Shown here piece by piece: positions 19,801 to 25,692 of a stretch of 64,000 nt of DNA. Source of the DNA: Bacteroidota bacterium. Lineage in GTDB: Bacteria > Bacteroidota > Bacteroidia > UKL13-3. Numbering within the stretch: the first letter of the stretch is position 1; each line of letters opens with the position of its first letter. The stretch spans positions 1 to 64,000 of the forward strand of contig JAIXSO010000014.1 in NCBI GenBank assembly GCA_027484685.1, read 5' to 3'. The notes below the pieces were generated by a model. The model made no database searches. It had not been told where the DNA came from and worked only from the letters and a program-made list of their open reading frames with translations. Both the position numbers and the translations under genes were made by a program.

Positions 19801-20221
19801 ATTAAATATTAAAGAAAAAGGAATGGTTTGTTACAGTAGTTTAATTTATGTATTTAACATTCTTTTTTCAAATGCTATTTTACATTCAAATTTAGAAGAA
19901 AACATCAATATTGAAGTAGATGTAAGTATTGAAGAGGAAAAATACACTAGGATAAATGTCAGAAATAACTATACTTCAACAAATATGGAACTAAATAAAA
20001 ATAATTTAGAGGAGGTTAAAAATAATTGGACTAATTTAAAAAATATTGAACGTTCAAATTTGGAAGGTGAAAGTGGATTTCATAAAATTAAAAGAATTAT
20101 GATATATGAAGCTAAATGCATTACTAATAAATTCGATTATCAAATTTCAAAAAATAGCGTTACAATTTCATTATTTTTAATTTATAATAAATCTATAAAA
20201 AATGAAAATACTAATAATTGA
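16847..20221 (+). CDS. dtcA: Detocs-like sensor histidine kinase (DtcA)
   Basis: 1124 residues from the ATG at 16847. The frame opens 33 codons earlier at a TTG, which I reject because it precedes the predicted promoter. The first ~750 residues are Asn/Lys/Ile-rich and helical with TPR-like pairs (for example NFLNALQLSKNFISSYP) and no membrane segment, suited to a sensor of an intracellular cue. The kinase module follows: H-box STRIRHGALENQIR with H767, a dimerisation helix, then a divergent HATPase with the N-box asparagine N1009 (LFSNAILHS) and a glycine motif GESGFHKIK near 1074. It overlaps the receiver gene by 20 bp. GC is markedly lower than in the flanks, suggesting acquisition. The Detocs identity rests on architecture and gene order, not on a search. 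Confidence 0.8.
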   Translation: MKLRQILNNSKIGILDKVNYVKTEMESASFFKTFNNNGILKQILNKNLFPEKIEKIRTNESYNFTNNFETEFQWIATKVLFNIEKINNYVILKEEYEISLLKNDYDLARKIIEKIISNYGYSLWAIESELQIEEEENGSSSNWQKLSNYLKIIENPFYEFCINSSSKKIENSISFESYVNQIQNDVDTINANNLVKDFFVFNNFKLANYNYDFADLKSVIYISNLFSLIDQYNTILDVIIFNLNDKETQYSNLFKSFVSKLIEAGSVDSRVININNYLTKENFIENRNWKTINNILENYYEGNFLNALQLSKNFISSYPLEFEIYEIYIKTLINLNRNFELTNIKTIDTILFELFHFLQFKKENEKHGRKLIKYALKYSNLNLGYQIMDFLTSVDNVKTDSIRFSIYSNTYKLATQKTEKYFSSELEQYFDKYNYYRYKKVLYNVKNIDFKNFRTNNNLLQLNAEVTNHYNNENYEKVIDIIKNQYSNCVTINYYKERFIFFLFNANLKENKIEDALNLFGDIFFDESTFYIKINFKDLYDQTFKDDNKFKYIKNINSLIIASLYQSEYNLYEILDEFLFAQDIDINEIIQIENLKHEICIYLLAKICTIDTIKYYFGRINDAEEFRLKILNYLTSIDDLNRKFYTDEIDEINKKISVRNVIKQVNNGRLFVDIDKLKEQLIEKYNDDFNRLLRIVGEKKNNKLVGFNASKPRNWEALLKEQIQDNSNNYNEADYIAFKNIYYEVREQFLFSKEYGLDSSLSTRIRHGALENQIRSVFENLNLVTTKLNGEYTDSDYWNTQNLNYFDLKIIQEQLKIFSNSIDNLTSGLKNNSIQISHENINNIYAVFNYSSNDELLYNFYLEYLEKFQSTEDTIDLLLNQFETTTNFVICQQIDDFLKNIVFKEFEQIVQQFIFNLPKNLPKDIYLLENLNQSLTNLRFCLEEISEWFWLETSSSSQLILLEDVINASIEITQRLYNNVNINFQLNIKEKGMVCYSSLIYVFNILFSNAILHSNLEENINIEVDVSIEEEKYTRINVRNNYTSTNMELNKNNLEEVKNNWTNLKNIERSNLEGESGFHKIKRIMIYEAKCITNKFDYQISKNSVTISLFLIYNKSIKNENTNN

Positions 20222-20636
20222 GGATGATAAAATAAAGATTGAAAAATTAAAATCATTTCTTAAAAATCATGATTTTGATTTAACGGAATCTTTTCAATCT
20301 GGACTTGATGCTTTACGAAATAATAAGTATGACTTATTAATTCTTGATATGACTATTCCACTTTGGGAGAAAGAGAATAATGATATTAATCAAAACTATG
20401 AACAATTTGGGGGGGAAAAGATACTTCGTGAGATGAAACGAAAAAAAATAATTGTTCCTGTAATATTGTTTACAATGTTCGATAAATTTCCAATAGGTCA
20501 TGATGTTTTAACTTTTGAGCAAATTTCCGCTAAGTATAAGGAAAACTTTGATTTTTATATTGATGCCGTTTATTATGATTCCAGAAATGATGATTGGAAA
20601 AACAATTTATTAAAATTATTCAAAAGTATTTCATAA
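20202..20636 (+). CDS. dtcB: Stand-alone receiver protein, Detocs-like phosphate sink (DtcB)
   Basis: 144 residues, one receiver domain and nothing else. The acidic pair is E7-D8-D9 and the phospho-acceptor D49 (DLLILDMTIPLW), with a switch threonine in PVILFTMF. The position of the conserved lysine is occupied within AVYYDSRNDDWK, so the canonical lysine appears to be absent. In described Detocs systems DtcB is a receiver without effector that absorbs accidental phosphotransfer from the kinase; this gene fits that role in size and place. It starts 20 bp inside dtcA, and its stop shares a base with the start of the next gene (TAATG). Confidence 0.78.
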   Translation: MKILIIEDDKIKIEKLKSFLKNHDFDLTESFQSGLDALRNNKYDLLILDMTIPLWEKENNDINQNYEQFGGEKILREMKRKKIIVPVILFTMFDKFPIGHDVLTFEQISAKYKENFDFYIDAVYYDSRNDDWKNNLLKLFKSIS

Positions 20637-21715
20637 TGAATCCCAATATATCAATTTTAATTGCAGATGATGATATGAATAAAATACAACATATAATCTC
20701 TACAATAAAAACACAAATCAAAGATGTTCCTTTAAAAATAGATCAAGCCATAAGTATTTCAGAAGCTAAAGAGTATTTAGTAAAGGACAAGTATCATCTA
20801 CTAATTTGCGATTTACAAATGCCATTAAATGATGGTAATGAATTACTAGTCGATGGTGGTAAAATTCTGATAAATGAAATTTATCGAAAGAGAAATAAAC
20901 TAAATGTTCCATTATATATAATTGGTTTAACTCAGCATAAAGAAATAACCACTAATTTTAATAATCTATGGAAAGTACTTTTTTACAGTATGAATGAAGA
21001 AGACTGGAAAATATATCTAAGAGATTTAATTTTTCATATTGAATTAATTAAATCTAATCTGTCTAAATATCTAATCGAAACGATATATGTTGAGGGAATA
21101 AATGATTTTAAGTTATTACACAAAACGACAGAATTGTATTATCAAGAACAATTAACTAAATTTAAAATAGATTATGTAGAATTTGGAGGTGGAACTGATT
21201 GGGTTGAAAGAAAAATACTAATTTGGAGTAAATCACTAAATAAAAAAAATGATCAAACTCCATTAAAAGCAGTTGGATTGTTTGATAATGATATTCCCGG
21301 CCATAAATCAATAAATAATTTAGAACAAAATATTAAAGAAGAATCTGCCGAAAGAAAAACGTTTTCAATAATTGCAACCTATCCTAAATACTCGCCAATT
21401 CTCAAGTCTATAAAATCAAAAGGTATTGATTTTCATACAACTATGGAGGATTTAATAGGAATTGAAGTATGGAAAACAGCTAAAGAAAATAATTGGTTGG
21501 AAAATAGAAAAAAAAATAGTTACATAGAAATTAATGATATCAATAAAGATATATTATTTTCAAAGGGTTTAACAGAAGATGAAATATTAATAACTTTGAA
21601 TAAAGTTAAGGATAAATACAAAGATAATTTCACAAATTTAGCACTTAAGAAAAAAGATAACTTGCAAAATATAGCATACCTGCTAGAAGATTGTATTGAA
21701 AAACTAAAAATATAA
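20636..21715 (+). CDS. dtcC: Receiver-TOPRIM fusion, Detocs-like effector (DtcC)
   Basis: 359 residues from the ATG at 20636; the frame opens upstream at a TTG inside dtcB, which I reject. The receiver (about 1-135) has D11-D12-D13 and phospho-acceptor D59 (LLICDLQMPLNDG). Its last strand, VLFYSMNEEDWK, parallels that of DtcB and also lacks the usual lysine. Residues about 148-290 are TOPRIM-like: a first-strand glutamate E153 in IYVEGINDF, a glycine-rich GGGTDW near 185, and the D-x-D pair D217/D219 in GLFDNDIPGHK, with another acidic patch TMEDLIG near 270. This resembles the OLD-type TOPRIM nuclease core. The inference is that phosphorylation of the receiver by DtcA switches on nucleic-acid cleavage upon phage infection. 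Confidence 0.78.
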   Translation: MNPNISILIADDDMNKIQHIISTIKTQIKDVPLKIDQAISISEAKEYLVKDKYHLLICDLQMPLNDGNELLVDGGKILINEIYRKRNKLNVPLYIIGLTQHKEITTNFNNLWKVLFYSMNEEDWKIYLRDLIFHIELIKSNLSKYLIETIYVEGINDFKLLHKTTELYYQEQLTKFKIDYVEFGGGTDWVERKILIWSKSLNKKNDQTPLKAVGLFDNDIPGHKSINNLEQNIKEESAERKTFSIIATYPKYSPILKSIKSKGIDFHTTMEDLIGIEVWKTAKENNWLENRKKNSYIEINDINKDILFSKGLTEDEILITLNKVKDKYKDNFTNLALKKKDNLQNIAYLLEDCIEKLKI

Positions 21716-21766
21716 AAAATAGGTTTCTTCATTTGCTTTAAAAACCTAACTTAAACATCATTTAAA

Positions 21767-22093
21767 ATGGGAACAAAAAAAGTATGTTTTGATTGTAAAA
21801 CTTGTTTTAACCGTTATTACGATAGCGGTTCAGGATTAACTTACCCTTGCCCAGCTTGTTCAAAGCCTATGGCATTGCTTTCGCATACTTTTAGGCCTCC
21901 TGTAAAAACTGATGACAAAGCTTGGGAATTAGTAAAATTTTTATGGCTTAATGGCTTTTATTTTCAGCATATTTTTGATGAAGATGCAAATCAAACAACC
22001 ACAAATAGTACCAGAAAATATGTGCCTTACCCTAAAAATATGGCAGAAGCAAAAGAGTTTGTTTTAAAATATAAAATGCAAGCTATGAAGTAA
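21767..22093 (+). CDS. Zinc-ribbon protein of unknown function
   Basis: 108 residues. The N-terminal third holds C7, C10, C13 and a CPAC pair at C29/C32, a typical zinc ribbon, with the motif RYYDSGSGLTYPCPAC. The rest is mostly helical (DDKAWELVKFLWLNGFYFQHI) and ends in a basic tail. It lies 51 bp after the TOPRIM effector gene on the same strand. GC is nearer to that of the chromosome than that of the dtc genes, so it may be an independent gene and not part of the system. Confidence 0.7.
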   Translation: MGTKKVCFDCKTCFNRYYDSGSGLTYPCPACSKPMALLSHTFRPPVKTDDKAWELVKFLWLNGFYFQHIFDEDANQTTTNSTRKYVPYPKNMAEAKEFVLKYKMQAMK

Positions 22094-22226
22094 AAAAAAT
22101 ATACTATAAATTACTCTCTCAACACCAAATCAAATAGGTCATTTTTTCAATAATTACCATCAAATAAATTCAAATTAATACAATTTTTATGCATAAAATA
22201 ACTTAATTTGAAGTATATAATTAGTA

Positions 22227-23057
22227 ATGGAAAATAAAGATGAAATAAAAATATTCGAAGACAAAAAAGTAAGAACACTTTGGGATGAGGATAAAGAAAA
22301 ATGGTATTTTTCAATTGTGGATATAGTAAGTGTTTTAACTGAAAGTCCTAACCCGAGAAAATATTGGAGTGTTCTGAAAACCAGACTGAAAGCTGAAGGA
22401 AGTCAGTTGACTACAAATTGTAGTCAACTGAAAATGCAATCTACTGATGGAAAAAAATATTTAACAGATGTTGCCGATACAGAACAACTTTTCAGACTTA
22501 TTCAATCCATTCCATCCCCTAAAGCAGAGCCAGTTAAACTTTGGCTAGCTAAAGTGGCTGCTGAAAGATTAGATGAAATGCAAGACCCTGAATTAAGTAT
22601 TGACAGAGCCTTGCAACAGTATATGAATTTAGGTTATTCTGAAAATTGGATAAATCAACGCATAAAAAGTATTGAAATACGTAAGGAACTAACCGATGAA
22701 TGGAAAAAACGTGGCTTAAAAGAAGGAGGGCAATTTGCAACCCTTACAGATATTATAACAAAAGCTTGGAGCGAAAAAACAACCAAAGAATATAAAATAT
22801 TAAAAGGATTGAAAAAAGAAAATCTCAGAGATAATATGACTAATACTGAATTAATTTTAAATATGCTAGCCGAAGCATCAACAAAAGATATTTCAGTAGC
22901 AGTTGAACCAAAAAATTTTGAGGAAAGTAAAAAAGTAGCCAAGCAAGGCGGAAATGTTGCAAAAGTTGCATTAAAGGAATTAGAGGCAAAAACAGGTAAA
23001 AAGGTAGTTAGTGCTTTGAATGCAAAAAAAACATTGCCATATAAAGGCGGAAACTAG
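22227..23057 (+). CDS. BRO/DinD-family protein (phage antirepressor-like N-terminus)
   Basis: 276 residues. The first ~110 residues resemble the BRO-N fold (VRTLWDEDKEKWYFSIVDIVSVLTES, then KKYLTDVADTEQLFRLIQSIPS and EPVKLWLAKVAAERL), found in phage antirepressors. The C-terminal half carries LTDEWKKRGLKEGGQFATLTDI, followed by KGLKKENLRDNMTNTELILN, the hallmark region of the DNA-damage-inducible protein D (DinD) group. In E. coli DinD influences RecA filaments; whether that holds here is unknown. Such genes are often found in mobile or defence regions, in line with the neighbouring system. Confidence 0.8.
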   Translation: MENKDEIKIFEDKKVRTLWDEDKEKWYFSIVDIVSVLTESPNPRKYWSVLKTRLKAEGSQLTTNCSQLKMQSTDGKKYLTDVADTEQLFRLIQSIPSPKAEPVKLWLAKVAAERLDEMQDPELSIDRALQQYMNLGYSENWINQRIKSIEIRKELTDEWKKRGLKEGGQFATLTDIITKAWSEKTTKEYKILKGLKKENLRDNMTNTELILNMLAEASTKDISVAVEPKNFEESKKVAKQGGNVAKVALKELEAKTGKKVVSALNAKKTLPYKGGN

Positions 23058-23116
23058 TAAAGATATTTAGAAACAAGGTATTTTTTTTAGTACTTTAGAA
23101 CTACGTTATTTGTATT

Positions 23117-23124
23117 TATATTTG
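23117..23124 (+). promoter_or_regulatory. Bacteroidota -7 promoter box TATATTTG
   Basis: An exact TAnnTTTG octamer ending 19 nt before the lipoprotein ATG at 23144. No convincing -33 element was seen. Confidence 0.5.
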
Positions 23125-23143
23125 ACCATATATCTAAAGCCTT

Positions 23144-23623
23144 ATGAAACGCACTTTAACTATTTTAGCCACTGCTTGTATTTTTGCATCTTGCAGCGAA
23201 AACAAACCAAACACCACCAATACTGCTGTTGCAAGTGATACCACCAATGCAGTTGTTATTGAATCAGAATCGTTTTTATACGAGAAAAATGGAGATTCGA
23301 TTATTTTAAACTTGAGATATGCTACCTCTGAAATAACAGGTACTTTAGATTACTTACCTTATGAAAAGGATGGTACTATTGGAACATTACATGCTGGAAA
23401 AATGAGTGGCGATACTTTATTTGCTATTTATAATTCTACCCAAGAAGGACAAGATTCAGAATGTGAAATAGCTTTTCTAAAAAAGAACGATGGTTATATT
23501 GTTACTAACGAAATGGATGGAGGAACCAACTACCAATACAATAAAGATTATACCAAAGGCTCATTTATAAATAAAGGTAAAATCAAATTTGAAGGTGAGT
23601 TTTTGAAGAAGGGTGTTAAGTGA
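23144..23623 (+). CDS. Lipoprotein of unknown function
   Basis: 159 residues. The signal sequence ends in a lipobox, ACIFASC, with the lipidated cysteine at C17, followed by a Thr/Asn-rich linker (about 20-40) and a compact beta domain (SFLYEKNGDSIILNLRYAT, then EITGTLDYLPYEKDGTIGTL). The pattern of strands is common among small Bacteroidota lipoproteins of unknown role. It is the last gene before the repeat-rich spacer. Confidence 0.8.
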   Translation: MKRTLTILATACIFASCSENKPNTTNTAVASDTTNAVVIESESFLYEKNGDSIILNLRYATSEITGTLDYLPYEKDGTIGTLHAGKMSGDTLFAIYNSTQEGQDSECEIAFLKKNDGYIVTNEMDGGTNYQYNKDYTKGSFINKGKIKFEGEFLKKGVK

Positions 23624-23755
23624 TGGAGTTATTAGTTAATTGAGTTGATACGTAATTAGGTTATAAAGTTGCGTTCAATAAAGTAAATGCCAATATAGGT
23701 CTAATTATAAGGCTGCTGCTTACGCTTTAGCCTAACCCGAAGCGATGATTGTTCT

Positions 23756-23802
23756 GTCATGCAGCGCATTTCCTTGGTATCACAACCAATATTCCATTAG
23801 CT
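23756..23802. repeat. 47-nt direct repeat, copy 1
   Basis: Begins GTCATGCAGCGCATTTCC and is identical over 47 nt to 23876-23922. The two starts are exactly 120 nt apart, with a GC-rich hairpin between them. Confidence 0.85.
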
Positions 23803-23875
23803 ATCTTGGTTGTTAAGGAAAGGGTACCGCTGGAGCGGTACTTCGGAATGACGTTTCTTTCAATTATAAACATTC

Positions 23876-23922
23876 GTCATGCAGCGCATTTCCTTGGTAT
23901 CACAACCAATATTCCATTAGCT
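23876..23922. repeat. 47-nt direct repeat, copy 2
   Basis: Identical to 23756-23802. Both copies are preceded by a pyrimidine-rich stretch and lie in a GC-richer stretch than the surrounding spacer, as expected of a dispersed intergenic repeat. Confidence 0.85.
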
Positions 23923-23993
23923 TTATTGATTGCCAATTAATGGCGGGTGGTTAGGAATGAAACTAAGACTCTTAAGAACTTTTGTTCTTTCTT

Positions 23994-24085
23994 TCGGTTG
24001 GTCAGGAGACCCAACCGAGGGCAGAAATTTAGAGACGTTTAATTAAACATTTTTACTTAAAATTTAAAACAAAATATTTTATTCC
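23994..24085. repeat. ~92-bp repeat with CGGTTGG hairpin, copy 1
   Basis: Starts with a hairpin (CGGTTGG at 23995-24001, CCAACCG at 24011-24017), then GGCAGAAATTT and an AT-rich part ending TATTTTATTCC. Copy 2 is at 24774-24866. Each copy lies downstream of one of two tandem paralogous minus-strand genes. Confidence 0.8.
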
Positions 24086-24240
24086 AATTCATCATAATTA
24101 TTTTTCGAATTTCATGGAGTCTGTTTTTGCTTGCAGAAATATTCATTGATGTTCTATACAATCTGTTATCATTTAAAGCCAATAACACAAACCTTTAAAT
24201 TCGTAACAAATGTCAAATATTTTGATTTTTAAGAGTTCTT

Positions 24241-24732
24241 TTACTTTTGTTGAACAACCTGCCATCCAAACTTTTTTAGTTTATATCTTCTCATAGAAAA
24301 CTCACCTGAATAAGTTAAATAAAGCGATAGATAAGATACTGCCCAAAAAGGTAATATAATAAACGCTTTTTGGTTATCTAAATTTGCAAGTAGTAAAACG
24401 AAGGATGTCAAATTTATTACTCCACCAGCATAAAATCCAATAATTGATGCTGTTTGACCTTTATCATAATCTTGAATTTTAATTTTTTTACAGGAATCTT
24501 GACTTATATAAATTGTGTTTTTATTTTTATTTGAAACAAAAAATGAATCATTACTATATTGGATAGAACCTTCTAATTTAACATTGGAATTTAGTTTAAT
24601 AAATTTAATGTAAGCATTTTTTATGGTAACACTGTCTTTTGTTTTATTGTTGTAAAGCACCAATTTACTTTGACTAAAAACGCATAAAGGCAGCAAGTAT
24701 ATTATTAATATGGTATAATATTTTTTAAACAT
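24241..24732 (-). CDS. Membrane protein of unknown function, tandem paralogue 1
   Basis: 163 residues: signal peptide (about 1-20, LLPLCVFSQ), a short beta domain (KLVLYNNKTKDSVTIKNAY) and two hydrophobic helices (ASIIGFYAGGVINLTSFVLL and AFIILPFWAVSYLSLYL), then a basic end with KKFGWQVVQQ. The neighbour at 24919-25545 has the same order and a similar end (IKWKLVYR). With the ~92-bp repeat behind each gene, this looks like an old tandem duplication. I recognise no named family. Confidence 0.72.
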   Translation of the reverse strand: MFKKYYTILIIYLLPLCVFSQSKLVLYNNKTKDSVTIKNAYIKFIKLNSNVKLEGSIQYSNDSFFVSNKNKNTIYISQDSCKKIKIQDYDKGQTASIIGFYAGGVINLTSFVLLLANLDNQKAFIILPFWAVSYLSLYLTYSGEFSMRRYKLKKFGWQVVQQK

Positions 24733-24773
24733 ATTTTATTTACTTTATATTATTGATTTGAATAGTTTTTAAT

Positions 24774-24866
24774 TCGGTTGGTTGGGAGACACAACCGAAG
24801 GCAGAAATTTTAGATACGATTTTTTAAACGTTTTTGCTTAAAATTTAAAACTAAATATTTTATTCC
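24774..24866. repeat. ~92-bp repeat with CGGTTGG hairpin, copy 2
   Basis: Matches 23994-24085 along its length with scattered substitutions. The hairpin arms are at 24775-24780 and 24792-24797. It sits 53 bp beyond the stop of the gene at 24919-25545. Confidence 0.8.
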
Positions 24867-24918
24867 GAATTATTGGAAATATTTTAATTGGTTAGGAGAT
24901 TTTATTCTATCTTGTAAA

Positions 24919-25545
24919 CTACCTATATACCAATTTCCACTTTATTTTATCATTAGGTTTTTTACCTTTTAAAATATATTTATTTTGTAAAATGGCACTG
25001 GTTATAAATATAGGAATGGACGACACAAAAGATATTCCAACCACTTTAAAATATTCATCAAATACAAAGGGTCCTATTAATGTTACTAAACCTAAACCAA
25101 TTAATACATATCCTGCTGTATTATTAATAAAATTATATCTATCAAAGTCTCTAGAATAATCTAAAACCTCTATAACATCTTTTACATTAATTGAATCAAT
25201 TTCATTAAACTTAATTGAACCACCTTTTACTAAATAACGACTTTCGGTTTTTTGAATTTTATTATTAGAAAAATATATTTCAGTTCTTTCATAAGCTTTT
25301 TTAATGTAAAGTGTATTTTCTGTTGCGCTATCAATTAAACAATTTACATATTTAAAAATTCTTGTAACATTCGCATCTGGATTATAAATTTCAAGTTTAA
25401 AAGACAAGAGTTTATTAGACATTCTATAACTTTTTCCTGTTTTAATATTTTCAAAATAGTAAAATTTTTGTGCTTGAGTATTTTTTGAAATTACTAAAAA
25501 TAGTAACACAATAAAAATAGGTATTATGCTCCTTAAATTTTTCAT
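24919..25545 (-). CDS. Membrane protein of unknown function, tandem paralogue 2
   Basis: 208 residues. Signal peptide (about 1-25, ending NTQAQ), then a beta domain (YFENIKTGKSYRMSNKLLSF), a central segment IKFNEIDSINVKDVIEVLD, and two C-terminal hydrophobic helices (AGYVLIGLGLVTLIGPFVF and VVGISFVSSIPIFITSAIL), ending in a basic tail. Related in architecture to the gene at 24241-24732 and more distantly to that at 11724-12374. Function unknown. Confidence 0.72.
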   Translation of the reverse strand: MKNLRSIIPIFIVLLFLVISKNTQAQKFYYFENIKTGKSYRMSNKLLSFKLEIYNPDANVTRIFKYVNCLIDSATENTLYIKKAYERTEIYFSNNKIQKTESRYLVKGGSIKFNEIDSINVKDVIEVLDYSRDFDRYNFINNTAGYVLIGLGLVTLIGPFVFDEYFKVVGISFVSSIPIFITSAILQNKYILKGKKPNDKIKWKLVYR

Positions 25546-25569
25546 TTTTTTATTCTCTTGAAACTGCTT

Positions 25570-25634
25570 TCCCGCTTTGGCGGGACAGTGATGTTAATTT
25601 TTTTATATAATAAAGACGTTGCAATGCAACGTCT
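25570..25634. repeat. GC hairpin plus second copy of the AGACGTTGCA palindrome
   Basis: TCCCGC-TTTG-GCGGGA (25570-25585) is followed by AGACGTTGCA-A-TGCAACGTCT (25614-25634), then CTAC. The second element is the variant of the palindrome at 9852-9871. Both lie between a peptidase gene end and the start of the upstream membrane protein. Confidence 0.7.
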
Positions 25635-25692
25635 CTACCAATTTAACTATTTAAAAGATTCCGCATTTTACATTTCGAAATCCGCATTTCCA

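Larger units (their letters stand above)
23624..24240. other. Repeat-rich non-coding spacer
   Basis: 617 bp with no convincing gene. It contains a perfect hairpin GTACCGCT-GG-AGCGGTAC (23824-23841), two identical 47-nt repeats, and one copy of a ~92-bp element that recurs at 24774-24866. A 63-codon open frame across the two repeats reads the same peptide twice and is an artefact of them. Confidence 0.7.

Noticed and set aside
20594-20635. N-terminal extension of the TOPRIM-receiver gene from a TTG codon
   Set aside because: It lies entirely inside the receiver gene. The ATG at 20636 gives a receiver starting directly with its first strand.
23749-23940. A 63-codon frame on the plus strand
   Set aside because: It reads the same 16-residue peptide twice because it spans the two 47-nt repeats. 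No start signal and no independent coding support.
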